Source of the DNA: Amycolatopsis methanolica 239
GTDB taxonomy: Bacteria > Actinomycetota > Actinomycetes > Mycobacteriales > Pseudonocardiaceae
Assembly (NCBI RefSeq): GCF_000739085.1
Contig: NZ_CP009110.1
Location: forward strand, 1 to 64,000
Direction of reading: 5' to 3'
Length of the DNA stretch: 64,000 bases
The translations under genes were made by a program, and so were the position numbers. The notes under the pieces were generated by a model. That model did not search any database. It saw only the letters and a program-made list of their open reading frames with translations, and was not told where the DNA came from. Shown one piece after another: positions 21,540 through 27,815 of this stretch (the first letter of the stretch is position 1; each line of letters opens with the position of its first letter).

Positions 21540-21775
21540 CGCTCACCCCGCTTGGTCGCGGCGACACGACGCCAAGCCGTCCACTCAGGAACGTCGAGGT
21601 CCCCGCCCATCGCTGTCGCCGCAGCCAGCGCCAGCGTCGCGTGGACCTGTGCGGCCTCCACGAACGGCGACGGCGGCCGGTCAAGCGGCACCTCGCGGTA
21701 GGCATCCCGTGCGGCAGAGACGGCGGCCATCTCCAGCAGTCGCTCAGCTTCGCGGTAGTGCTCGGGGCCGGTCAT
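21536..21775 (-). CDS. Small soluble helical protein
   Basis: 79 residues from ATG 21775 (MTGPEHYREAERLLEMAAV). Predicted as two amphipathic Ala-rich helices (REAERLLEMAAVSAARDAYR; EAAQVHATLALAAATAMGG) ending with PEWTAWRRVAATKRGER. Short proteins of this kind recur on actinomycete elements without known function. It overlaps both neighbours by a few bases. Confidence 0.55.
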   Translation of the reverse strand: MTGPEHYREAERLLEMAAVSAARDAYREVPLDRPPSPFVEAAQVHATLALAAATAMGGDLDVPEWTAWRRVAATKRGER

Positions 21776-21951
21776 CAGCGGCCACCTCCCAGGCCAGAGA
21801 ACAGCACGGTCAGCGCGTGCACGACGCTGTCCAGCGCGTGCCGGGCCTGGTAGGGGTGCTGCACGATCCACACCACGACGGCGACCAGCACGGCGAGCCA
21901 GAGCAGCTTGCTCAGGGTGTTCTTCTTGGGCAGCACGTTGGTCTTGCTCAT
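21775..21951 (-). CDS. 58-residue single-span membrane protein
   Basis: ATG 21951 (MSKTNVLPKKNTLSKLLWLA). A basic N-terminus, one membrane helix (LLWLAVLVAVVVWIVQHP, about 16-33), then an amphipathic helix ending FSGLGGGR. The layout and the V-x-HP motif at the membrane exit resemble the 68-residue protein at 24334-24540, suggesting the two are paralogues. The start overlaps the upstream stop by 4 bases. Confidence 0.6.
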   Translation of the reverse strand: MSKTNVLPKKNTLSKLLWLAVLVAVVVWIVQHPYQARHALDSVVHALTVLFSGLGGGR

Positions 21952-22208
21952 GCCGGAACCTCCGTGTCGGCGTCGGTCAGGGAGAACAGGTCGGTTTGGC
22001 CGGCGGGCTGCCACGCCCCGTCCCGCCACACCGCGTCGGCGGCGATGCCTTCCTCACCGCGGATCACCGGCTCGGTCTTCGCGAGCCACTTCCGCTTGGC
22101 CGTCTCGGTGGCCTCCCGCCACCGCTTGCCGGTCGTGGCCTCGTAGCGGCGGATGCACAGCGTTTTGAGCTGGGCCGGGGTGGTGCCGACCGCGATGCGG
22201 GCGCTCAC
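21948..22208 (-). CDS. Small basic protein of the transfer operon
   Basis: 86 residues from GTG 22208 (SARIAVGTTPAQLKTLCIRR after the start residue). Basic and Trp/Arg-rich in the middle (YEATTGKRWREATETAKRKW), acidic at the end (LTDADTEVPA). A nucleic-acid contact is possible but unsupported. Overlaps of 4 bases on both sides place it firmly in the operon. No family is recognised. Confidence 0.55.
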   Translation of the reverse strand: MSARIAVGTTPAQLKTLCIRRYEATTGKRWREATETAKRKWLAKTEPVIRGEEGIAADAVWRDGAWQPAGQTDLFSLTDADTEVPA

Positions 22209-22636
22209 GCGGCCTCCTTGATCCGGTCCAGCTCGCGCTGCGCCAGCGCCTCCAGGGCGTCGGCCTCGCGGTGGTGATCCCGGGCGCGGAGGAACGAAGG
22301 CTGCGAAGCGCCCAGCGGGACCTGGCGAGTGATCTCGGCCTGCCTGGCGGCCTGCTCCCGGTGCCAGGCGGCCCGCTCGCGCAGCCGTCCGGCGACCTCA
22401 CGGGCCACTACGGTCGAGATCAGTTCGTTGAGTGCCTGCGGGGTGTAGGTGACCAGCTCATCGTCGATCGCCAGAGCCAGCCGGGCGGCCGCGGTGCTGA
22501 TCCGGGCGCGGGCCTTGCCTACCATTGGGGTCCTTCCCTTCGAGTCGTTACGCGAGTGGTTGGGGAGACCCGGCGCGGTGACGTTCTTGGCGGGATGCGC
22601 CGCGCCGGGACCCGAAATGGACTGGGCGTTGCTCAC
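22205..22636 (-). CDS. Helical protein of the transfer operon
   Basis: 143 residues. The GTG at 22636 has a perfect AGGAGG Shine-Dalgarno 5 bases upstream, which settles the start; a second possible start at ATG 22525 also has GGAAGGA 7 bases before it, so a 106-residue form may be made too. From about residue 50 the protein is almost entirely helical and Ala/Arg/Glu-rich (VAREVAGRLRERAAWHREQA, then DHHREADALEALAQRELDRI), consistent with a coiled coil. The function is unknown. Confidence 0.6.
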   Translation of the reverse strand: MSNAQSISGPGAAHPAKNVTAPGLPNHSRNDSKGRTPMVGKARARISTAAARLALAIDDELVTYTPQALNELISTVVAREVAGRLRERAAWHREQAARQAEITRQVPLGASQPSFLRARDHHREADALEALAQRELDRIKEAA

Positions 22637-22645
22637 GGCGGCCTC

Positions 22646-23524
22646 CTAGAGGCTGGTGGCGTAGGTCTCGACCGCGGAGCGGGCGGCGGCGACCATGCCC
22701 ATGAGCTTCTCGACGGTGTCGCGCAGCTCGGCGTAGAGGCTCAGGGCCTCCTGCACCGGGGCCTGGCTGCTGCCCCCGGCGACGGAGTGCAGGCGGCCCT
22801 GGATCTCGGACACGGCCTGGGATGCCTGCCCGAGTGCGCCGAGCACACCCTCGGCCTGCTCGTTGCTGCCGGCCAGAACCGCGCGGATTTCCTCGATGCT
22901 CGACATTGCGGGTGTTCCTCCTGCTGTTGTGGTGGTGGTTGCCGTCGTGCTCGGCGGTGGGGGCGTCTGCGTCCCGTTGGCGTCCGGTGATGGGGCGGGG
23001 CGGCAGTGTTCGGGCACCTCGTGTCCGGCCTTGGTGAGCACCAGCCGGGCGTAGTGCTGGTACAGAGCTGGCATCCGGCGGTCGGAGTCGGTGCGGGTCC
23101 ACCACAACGGGTCGTCGATCAGGCGCGAATCGGTGGTGGTGAGGTGGTCGTGGAACAGTTCCTCGCGCGGCAGCCGCCGCACTTCCACCTCCAGGCCGGT
23201 CAGCTTCCGGTACCGCTCGGCGAAGGCGTCCAAGGAGTCGTGGCGGCCGTAGATGTCCAGCACCGCCCCATCCGGCGTGGCTACCGCCGTGTGCACGGCC
23301 GTCCACCCCTGGCCGGGGTAGTAGAGCTTGACCCCCACCAGCTCCCAGCCGGTCATGCAGCTCATCGCCGCCGCCAGCCAGTGGCAGTGGCTCTGCCCGA
23401 AGAACTCCTCCTCCTGCGGCCCGATCTGACCCGAGGTGAGCGTGAGAGTCTCCGACCCGGCACTCGTGCCACCCGGAATGTGGAGCTCCGCCGTGCCCTC
23501 GAAGTCCCCGTCCAACCGCCACAT
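22646..23524 (-). CDS. Two-part protein of unknown function, possibly two nested products
   Basis: 292 residues from ATG 23524. Residues 1-175 form one compact region (MWRLDGDFEGTAELHIPGG, QSHCHWLAAAMSCMTGWELV) that reads like a small globular protein. A Pro/Thr linker follows (TPPPPSTTATTTTTAGG), then an 86-residue helical region from Met at 22906 (MSSIEEIRAVLAGSNEQAEG). That Met has its own AGGAGGA Shine-Dalgarno 9 bases upstream, so the C-terminal part is probably also made separately; its size and helicity recall WXG-like small coiled-coil proteins. No enzyme motif is recognised. Confidence 0.6.
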   Translation of the reverse strand: MWRLDGDFEGTAELHIPGGTSAGSETLTLTSGQIGPQEEEFFGQSHCHWLAAAMSCMTGWELVGVKLYYPGQGWTAVHTAVATPDGAVLDIYGRHDSLDAFAERYRKLTGLEVEVRRLPREELFHDHLTTTDSRLIDDPLWWTRTDSDRRMPALYQHYARLVLTKAGHEVPEHCRPAPSPDANGTQTPPPPSTTATTTTTAGGTPAMSSIEEIRAVLAGSNEQAEGVLGALGQASQAVSEIQGRLHSVAGGSSQAPVQEALSLYAELRDTVEKLMGMVAAARSAVETYATSL

Positions 23525-23526
23525 GG

Positions 23527-23820
23527 TCAGGCAGCCGCCTTACCCGCACTGCCGGTGCGGACCCGGGAACGCAGCACCTCCCGCGTCACCCGCCGAACCG
23601 CCCGACGCGCGCTGACCAGGTCAGTCAGCTCCCGCGACACCCGGAACGACTCCACACGCTCCGCCGCGGCCCACTCCCGCTCCGCCTCCTCGATCAGCGC
23701 ATCGATCTCCGCGACCTCCGCCGCGATCTCCTCATCCCGCGCCACGGCGGAAATGTCCTCATCGACCAGCGGAAACAGCGCGTCGACGGCCGTGGGGCTG
23801 GTGATCCGTGCGAACTTCAT
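23527..23820 (-). CDS. First gene of the transfer operon, small helical protein
   Basis: 97 residues, ATG 23820 (MKFARITSPTAVDALFPLVD) with AGGAG 7 bases upstream. The middle is an acidic helix (ARDEEIAAEVAEIDALIEEA) and the end is basic (SARRAVRRVTREVLRSRVRT). It lies directly behind the strong promoter at 23880-23908 and two bases before the next gene, so it leads an operon of about ten genes ending with the translocase. The function is unknown. Confidence 0.65.
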   Translation of the reverse strand: MKFARITSPTAVDALFPLVDEDISAVARDEEIAAEVAEIDALIEEAEREWAAAERVESFRVSRELTDLVSARRAVRRVTREVLRSRVRTGSAGKAAA

Positions 23821-23851
23821 TGCTCTCCTGTTCGTTGAACTTCGAGGACTT

Positions 23852-23926
23852 CTGTCCTAGGCCAGTTGGCTTGAGTGAGACAGTAAGTAGGACAGATTTG
23901 CTTGTCAAGGGTCTGGCCTAGGACAG
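23852..23926. promoter_or_regulatory. Transfer-operon promoter flanked by GntR operators
   Basis: On the minus strand, TTGACA (23903-23908), a 17-base spacer and TACTGT (23880-23885) form an almost ideal housekeeping promoter for the operon starting at 23820. Two 14-bp arms, CTGTCCTAGGCCAG (23852-23865) and CTGGCCTAGGACAG (23913-23926), are perfect reverse complements on either side of it, and a half-site TAGGACAG (23888-23895) lies between -35 and -10. The divergent GntR gene starts at 23960. Repression of both directions by that protein, possibly through a loop, is the natural inference. Confidence 0.8.
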
Positions 23927-23959
23927 CGCTAGACTGGGTGCGCTGCGGAAGGGGATTCG

Positions 23960-24316
23960 ATGGTCGTGACCAGGGAAGACATCGCCGGTCAGCTACGTGA
24001 GCGCATCCTTGCGGGTGATCTCAAGCCGGGGGAGCGGTTGCCCAGCACTCGCGAGCTGGTCGCGCAGCACGGCGGTTCTCGCACCACGGCGAATCAGGCA
24101 CTTCGGCTGCTCGCTGCGGAAGGTCTTGTCGCCCTGAGGGAGAAGAGTGCCGCGGTTGTGCTCGCTCCCGAGGATGCTGGGAAGACGCCAGAGTCCCGGC
24201 TTGCTGAAGCTCGGACTGAGCTGCTGGAACTTCGCGACGAAGTCCGCACGATCAGGCACCAGTTCGAAGACCTGGAGCGTCGGTTGTCTGCTGCCTTGGG
24301 GCGTCTCGGCTCGTGA
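23960..24316 (+). CDS. GntR-family repressor (KorSA-like transfer regulator)
   Basis: 118 residues. The N-terminal GntR winged helix-turn-helix covers about 5-70 (TREDIAGQLRERILAGDLKP, then GSRTTANQALRLLAAEGLVA), followed by a short coiled coil (LAEARTELLELRDEVRTIRH) in place of a large effector domain. In pSAM2 the homologous KorSA represses transfer and its own gene. Here the gene is divergent from the transfer operon, and the inverted repeats between them are likely its operators. The ATG follows GGAAGGGG. Confidence 0.88.
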   Translation: MVVTREDIAGQLRERILAGDLKPGERLPSTRELVAQHGGSRTTANQALRLLAAEGLVALREKSAAVVLAPEDAGKTPESRLAEARTELLELRDEVRTIRHQFEDLERRLSAALGRLGS

Positions 24317-24333
24317 CGAGTCAACAGGCTCGG

Positions 24334-24540
24334 CTATGCGGCGAGCTGCCGGGTGAAGGCGGCAATCCCGTCGATGATGCTGCCGATGCCCGCGGCGAGT
24401 GCCTTGGCCCAGTTCGCCGCATCGGTCGGGTGCTTCACAACGAAGACCAGTAGCGCGAGCGCGATCAGGGCGCCCAGCACCTTCGGCAGTAGCCCGCTCC
24501 CACCAGTCGGGACCGGAATCATGTTGCCCTTCTTGCCCAT
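24334..24540 (-). CDS. 68-residue single-span membrane protein
   Basis: ATG 24540 (MGKKGNMIPVPTGGSGLLPK) with GGGAGGT 5 bases upstream. One membrane helix (VLGALIALALLVFVVKHP, about 21-38) and an amphipathic C-terminal helix (WAKALAAGIGSIIDGIAAFT). It looks like a paralogue of the 58-residue protein at 21775-21951. It lies alone between two regulator genes on the opposite strand. Confidence 0.65.
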   Translation of the reverse strand: MGKKGNMIPVPTGGSGLLPKVLGALIALALLVFVVKHPTDAANWAKALAAGIGSIIDGIAAFTRQLAA

Positions 24541-24625
24541 GGCTACCTCCCAGGTTCTGCGGCTCGGCGGTTTCCGTTGCCATGCCTCAAGATTCGTCTG
24601 GTTCCGGCTTCTTGGGGAGATGAGT

Positions 24626-24664
24626 CCCTGGTGAGTCGTTGGTGATTCGCTCGACTCACCAGGG
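24626..24664. promoter_or_regulatory. 13-bp inverted repeat upstream of the XRE/TPR regulator
   Basis: CCCTGGTGAGTCG (24626-24638) and CGACTCACCAGGG (24652-24664) are perfect reverse complements 13 bases apart, with a third imperfect copy (TGGTGATTCG) in the spacer. The array ends 35 bases before the GTG of the regulator at 24700 and 86 bases from the divergent small gene. It is likely an operator for that regulator. Confidence 0.65.
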
Positions 24665-24699
24665 GCTGACCAGGCACAATGCCCGCAAGGGAGGTGACC

Positions 24700-25821
24700 G
24701 TGGGGGACAGCGGGGCAACCGAGAGCAAGCTTCGCCGTGCTCGCCTTGCCGCCGGGATGACGCAAGGCGAGGTCCGGGCCAAGCTCACGCAGGCTCGCCG
24801 TCGCCGGGGCAAGATGCCCCCGAAGGAAGCCAGCTTGAAGCGGATGTACACGTCGTGGGAGACCGGCGCGGTGATCCCGACGGACTGGCGGGACGAACTG
24901 TGCGAGGTATTCGAGCTTCCACCGGCCGCGCTCGGGTTGGTCGAGACCACACCGCCACCTGCGCTCGACCTCCCGAGCACATTCGAGGTGGTCCGGCTCG
25001 ATCCAGCGGTGATTTCGCTGCTAGACCAGCAGACGAACTTCTACCGGCTGCAGGACCGGCTGCTGGGGGCGGCGATCATTCCGCAGACCGAAGCCCACGT
25101 CCGCAACCTTGAGCAGATGCTGCGAAATGCGCTGCCGAGCGGCCACCTTCCGACAGCGGCGGTGACCCTCGCTGAGGCGGCTGCGCTCGCCGGTTGGCAA
25201 GCGCTCGATGCGGGTGATCTCCGGAAAGCGTGGGACCTGCACGACATCGCGAAGTCCGCAGCACGGCAGGGGGAGAACCCAGCCGTGCTCGCGCACGTCA
25301 CGGCGCAGCAGGCTTACGTTCTGCTCGATGCCGGCCGGGCCGCCGATGCGGTGGAGCTGGTCGAGTATGCAAGCGAACCCAGGCTGCTCGGACAGGTCCC
25401 CGCACGCCTTCGGTCGTGGTTGGCCGCGGCGCACGCCGAGTTCCTGGCCGCGGCGGGGGACCGATCCGGCGCGATGCGGCGGCTCGATCAAGCGGCCGAC
25501 GTGCTGCCAGCTGGCGACAACGACCCTGAGTTGCCGTACCTGATGCTGAACGGCGCGCACCTCGCCCGGTGGCGGGGCAACTGCTTGGCGCGACTCGGCG
25601 AAGACCAGGCGATCGAGGACCTGACAGCGGCGCTCGATGGGCTCACCACGCTCACCTCACGGCGAGCAGAGGCGGGGCTTCGTGTAGACCTCGCGCTTGC
25701 CCTGCGGAAGCGCGGCGACCTGGACGAGTCGCGCGTGCAGGCCCGACAAGCCGCCGAGCTGGCCGGCACAACAGGCTCAGCCCGGCAGCGAGCCCGGATC
25801 GCGGAGCTACTTGCCGCCTAG
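24700..25821 (+). CDS. XRE-type HTH regulator with TPR domain
   Basis: The GTG at 24700 has GGAGG 5 bases upstream and gives 373 residues; the ATG at 24679 has no such site. The N-terminal helix-turn-helix (KLRRARLAAGMTQGEVRAKL to about residue 75, with an insert) is followed by about 270 residues of helical TPR-like repeats (LHDIAKSAARQGENPAVLAH; QAYVLLDAGRAADAVELVEY). This layout is common in actinobacterial regulators that sense a peptide or small ligand. In an element it could control excision, replication or transfer. Its gene converges on the Nudix gene with a 15-base overlap. Confidence 0.8.
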   Translation: MGDSGATESKLRRARLAAGMTQGEVRAKLTQARRRRGKMPPKEASLKRMYTSWETGAVIPTDWRDELCEVFELPPAALGLVETTPPPALDLPSTFEVVRLDPAVISLLDQQTNFYRLQDRLLGAAIIPQTEAHVRNLEQMLRNALPSGHLPTAAVTLAEAAALAGWQALDAGDLRKAWDLHDIAKSAARQGENPAVLAHVTAQQAYVLLDAGRAADAVELVEYASEPRLLGQVPARLRSWLAAAHAEFLAAAGDRSGAMRRLDQAADVLPAGDNDPELPYLMLNGAHLARWRGNCLARLGEDQAIEDLTAALDGLTTLTSRRAEAGLRVDLALALRKRGDLDESRVQARQAAELAGTTGSARQRARIAELLAA

Positions 25822-26346
25822 CGCGAGAACGTGCAGCAGCCCGATCAGAGCGCCTGAGTTCCCGACCTGGCCTGCTCGGATGAGGTCGGGAACGTCGCGG
25901 AAGGGCATCCACTGGAAGGTGCCTTCGTTCTGCTCGGTCGGGTCGGCGACTTGCTCGACGCCTCGGACGACAAAGAGGTGGTTCGGGTTGCGCAGCATGC
26001 CCACCGCGGGCTCGAACGTGATCAGCGGCTCGATCGAGCGCGGCCGGTAGCCGGTCTCTTCCTCGATCTCGCGGACGACGGTCTCCTCAGGGGACTCGTC
26101 GCCGTCGATGATGCCGCCGGGTACTTCCCAGCTCCAGATGTTTGGTGCGAACCTGTGTCGCCAAGCCATGAGAACGTGATCCGCAGTGTCGTTGAAGACG
26201 ATCGCCATGGCGACGGGCGGAAACCACACGGTGTGATGCTCGAAGCGCTCGCCCGATGGCTGCGAGATGTCGGCTAAGCCGACTTTGACCCACTCGGTCT
26301 CGTAGACGGGACGCTCGCCGTGGACGATCCATCGGTCCTTGTCCAT
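25807..26346 (-). CDS. Nudix hydrolase (Pif-like candidate)
   Basis: 179 residues from ATG 26346. A complete Nudix box, GGIIDGDESPEETVVREIEE followed by ETGY, lies at about 98-121 and should hydrolyse a nucleoside-diphosphate-linked substrate. In pSAM2 the Nudix protein Pif prevents redundant transfer between element-bearing cells, so a transfer-immunity role is possible here. The gene is the rightmost of the element, pointing inward, and its 3' end overlaps the XRE/TPR gene by 15 bases. Confidence 0.85.
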   Translation of the reverse strand: MDKDRWIVHGERPVYETEWVKVGLADISQPSGERFEHHTVWFPPVAMAIVFNDTADHVLMAWRHRFAPNIWSWEVPGGIIDGDESPEETVVREIEEETGYRPRSIEPLITFEPAVGMLRNPNHLFVVRGVEQVADPTEQNEGTFQWMPFRDVPDLIRAGQVGNSGALIGLLHVLALGGK

Positions 26347-26686
26347 GGGGATAGGGTCTCCCGCTCTAGCGCTGTGTGGGGTCACGCCGATGAACCTCCC
26401 GTGGGTCGTCTCGCATGTCAAACGCTGTCGGAGAAGTCCTCGTTCCGGCGGCCTGACGACACGGGCTTTCGTTGTGCGACACCGGCCGAGATGTTGGAGA
26501 TGCTGCTCGCCCGCCGACCCGGTGGGTAGGAGGCAAGCGCCCCGGAAGTGGTGTCCAATCCTGTGTCCAGTGCGGCTCGCGACAGGGTGTGAATCCTGAG
26601 ACAACGTGAGACGCCCCGATGTCGCGACGGCGAGCGAACAGGGCCGTTTGAGACCGCGGGACACGCCTGAGACGCGACCCGTTCTT
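26347..26686. other. Right end of the element, no gene seen
   Basis: 340 bases between the Nudix start and attR. Open frames here are antisense or tRNA-overlapping artefacts. A TTTGACA-like -35 lies on the minus strand about 70 bases upstream of the Nudix ATG but lacks a -10 at normal distance. The stretch probably contains integrase and Xis arm sites of attR; none can be assigned by eye. Confidence 0.5.
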
Positions 26687-26729
26687 CTGATAACGAAGAG
26701 GTCGGAGGTTCAAGTCCTCCTGGGCCCAC
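26687..26729 (+). repeat. attR: 43-bp copy of the tRNA-Ile 3' half
   Basis: Perfect copy of 13403-13445. It holds only the 3' part of the tRNA (from the anticodon loop) with no acceptor 5' strand or D-arm, so it is a remnant and not a second tRNA. Confidence 0.95.
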
Positions 26730-26737
26730 AACAGGTC

Positions 26738-26771
26738 AGCCCCCGTCTCCCATCCAAGGGAAACGGGGGCT
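26738..26771 (+). terminator. Original tRNA-Ile terminator, displaced by the element
   Basis: AGCCCCCGT (26739 region) pairs with ACGGGGGCT across a short, partly paired loop, immediately right of attR. Before integration it would have followed tRNA-Ile directly. It is now 13.3 kb away, and its place is taken by the hairpin at 13451-13494. Confidence 0.65.
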
Positions 26772-26847
26772 GAGCGTCATTCTGGGCGACATGCCCCGCA
26801 GATCCGCGCGGATTGGTTACGCCACTGTCCGAGTGCTTGTTGGCTGC

Positions 26848-27663
26848 CTACCGTCCCGCCAGCTCGGCGACGACCGGCGCGAGGGCACCGGCGGCGTCGG
26901 CGCCGAACACGAAGTAGGAGAAGCCGATCTCCTCGCGTCGCCGTTGGATTTCTTCGGCCGCGGCAGCGGGATCGCTGGGCAGGAACGCGAGCGAGTCCGC
27001 GGCCCGGACGGCGGCGGGGTCGGTGTCGGGTGCGGCCATGAACGCAGCGACCGAGTCGCCGACCACGGGGACGTGCAAGGCCAGTTCCGCACCGCGACGG
27101 TTGTCGAAGTCTTGTACCCGTTGCGTCGTCGCTGCCCGCGTCTCGATCTGCGGCATCACGAAGGTCACCGTGTCGGCGAGTTCAGCTGCCAGCGCTTGTG
27201 CCTTCGGGCCGCGCACGGCCATGGCCACCGGCGTGTGCAGGTCCGGACCGTCGAGGTCACGCAGGGCGGTGACCACGTCACGCACTTGGCTCCACCGTTG
27301 GCTCTCCGGAGTTAGCGGCAGACCCAGCTCACGGAGTTGGTCGGCGATTCCGGGACGGCCGGTGCCGATGCCCATTTCGAAACGCCCATCGGTGAGCACG
27401 GACAGCGAGTGCGCCTCCCACGCGGTGATCCACGCAGGTCGAACCGGAGATGCGTACACCCAGGTTCCCACGCGCAGGTCGGTGATCGTTGCCGCCACGG
27501 CGAGCGCCGGGCCCGGTGCGGGCTGCCACTGCGGCACGTCGGGCATCAGGACCGTCGAGAGACCACTGTCGGCCAGCCCGCGTAACTGATCACGCCAAGT
27601 CGGCATGTCTGTGGTGATCGGTGCGACGACGCCGAACCGCAACGGCCTGATCTGACCTGTCAT
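26848..27663 (-). CDS. LLM-class (F420-dependent type) oxidoreductase
   Basis: 271 residues from ATG 27663. TIM-barrel luciferase-like fold: RFGVVAPITTDMPTWRDQLR at the start, VGTWVYASPVRPAWITAWEA near 75-94, the family-typical GRFEMGIGTGRPG near 102-114, and a C-terminal FSYFVFGADAAGALAPVVAE. Members usually use coenzyme F420, sometimes FMN; the substrate cannot be read from sequence. It lies alone just outside the element. The genes on either side are unrelated. Confidence 0.85.
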   Translation of the reverse strand: MTGQIRPLRFGVVAPITTDMPTWRDQLRGLADSGLSTVLMPDVPQWQPAPGPALAVAATITDLRVGTWVYASPVRPAWITAWEAHSLSVLTDGRFEMGIGTGRPGIADQLRELGLPLTPESQRWSQVRDVVTALRDLDGPDLHTPVAMAVRGPKAQALAAELADTVTFVMPQIETRAATTQRVQDFDNRRGAELALHVPVVGDSVAAFMAAPDTDPAAVRAADSLAFLPSDPAAAAEEIQRRREEIGFSYFVFGADAAGALAPVVAELAGR

Positions 27664-27756
27664 TGGTGAAGCCCCTCTCACGCGGCCCGGCCTGATGCCG
27701 GACTTCACGTCTTCTACGAACGAACCACCGTGAATCCGACAGACTCGCCGCTCGAG

Positions 27757-27783
27757 GGTTAACCGGCGCAGCCGAACGGGTAC
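27757..27783 (+). promoter_or_regulatory. Stress-sigma (SigB/SigF-type) promoter candidate
   Basis: GGTTA (27757-27761), a 16-base spacer and GGGTAC (27778-27783) match the GTTT/GGTTT...GGGTA pattern of actinobacterial SigB/SigF-family promoters with one mismatch in the -35. It lies 33 bases upstream of the SpoIIE phosphatase ATG, in the right orientation. Confidence 0.5.
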
Positions 27784-27815
27784 CCACGGCGCCACCGAAA
27801 GGAGGGAGCGCGGGC

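Larger units (their letters stand above)
13403..26729. mobile_element. Integrated actinomycete conjugative element (AICE), pMEA300-like
   Basis: A 13,284-bp unit plus a second att copy, bounded by 43-bp perfect direct repeats in tRNA-Ile. Modules from left to right: integration (int, xis), replication (P-loop Rep, DnaB-N-like protein, two Cys-rich miniproteins), transfer (FtsK-type translocase, membrane protein, seven small genes), regulation (GntR repressor with operators, XRE/TPR regulator) and a Nudix protein. An FtsK-type translocase with no type IV secretion genes is diagnostic of AICEs that move double-stranded DNA. From memory, pMEA300 of Amycolatopsis methanolica is about 13.3 kb and uses tRNA-Ile, so this may be that element or a close relative. 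All its genes look intact, so it could be active. Confidence 0.93.

Noticed and set aside
26687-26729. A second tRNA-Ile
   Set aside because: Only the 3' half is present, without acceptor 5' strand or D-arm; it is the attR copy.
26366-26731. Minus-strand frames running through attR (MGPGGLEPPTSSL-type starts)
   Set aside because: A well-known artefact: conserved translation of the complement of a tRNA gene. The remainder has no support.
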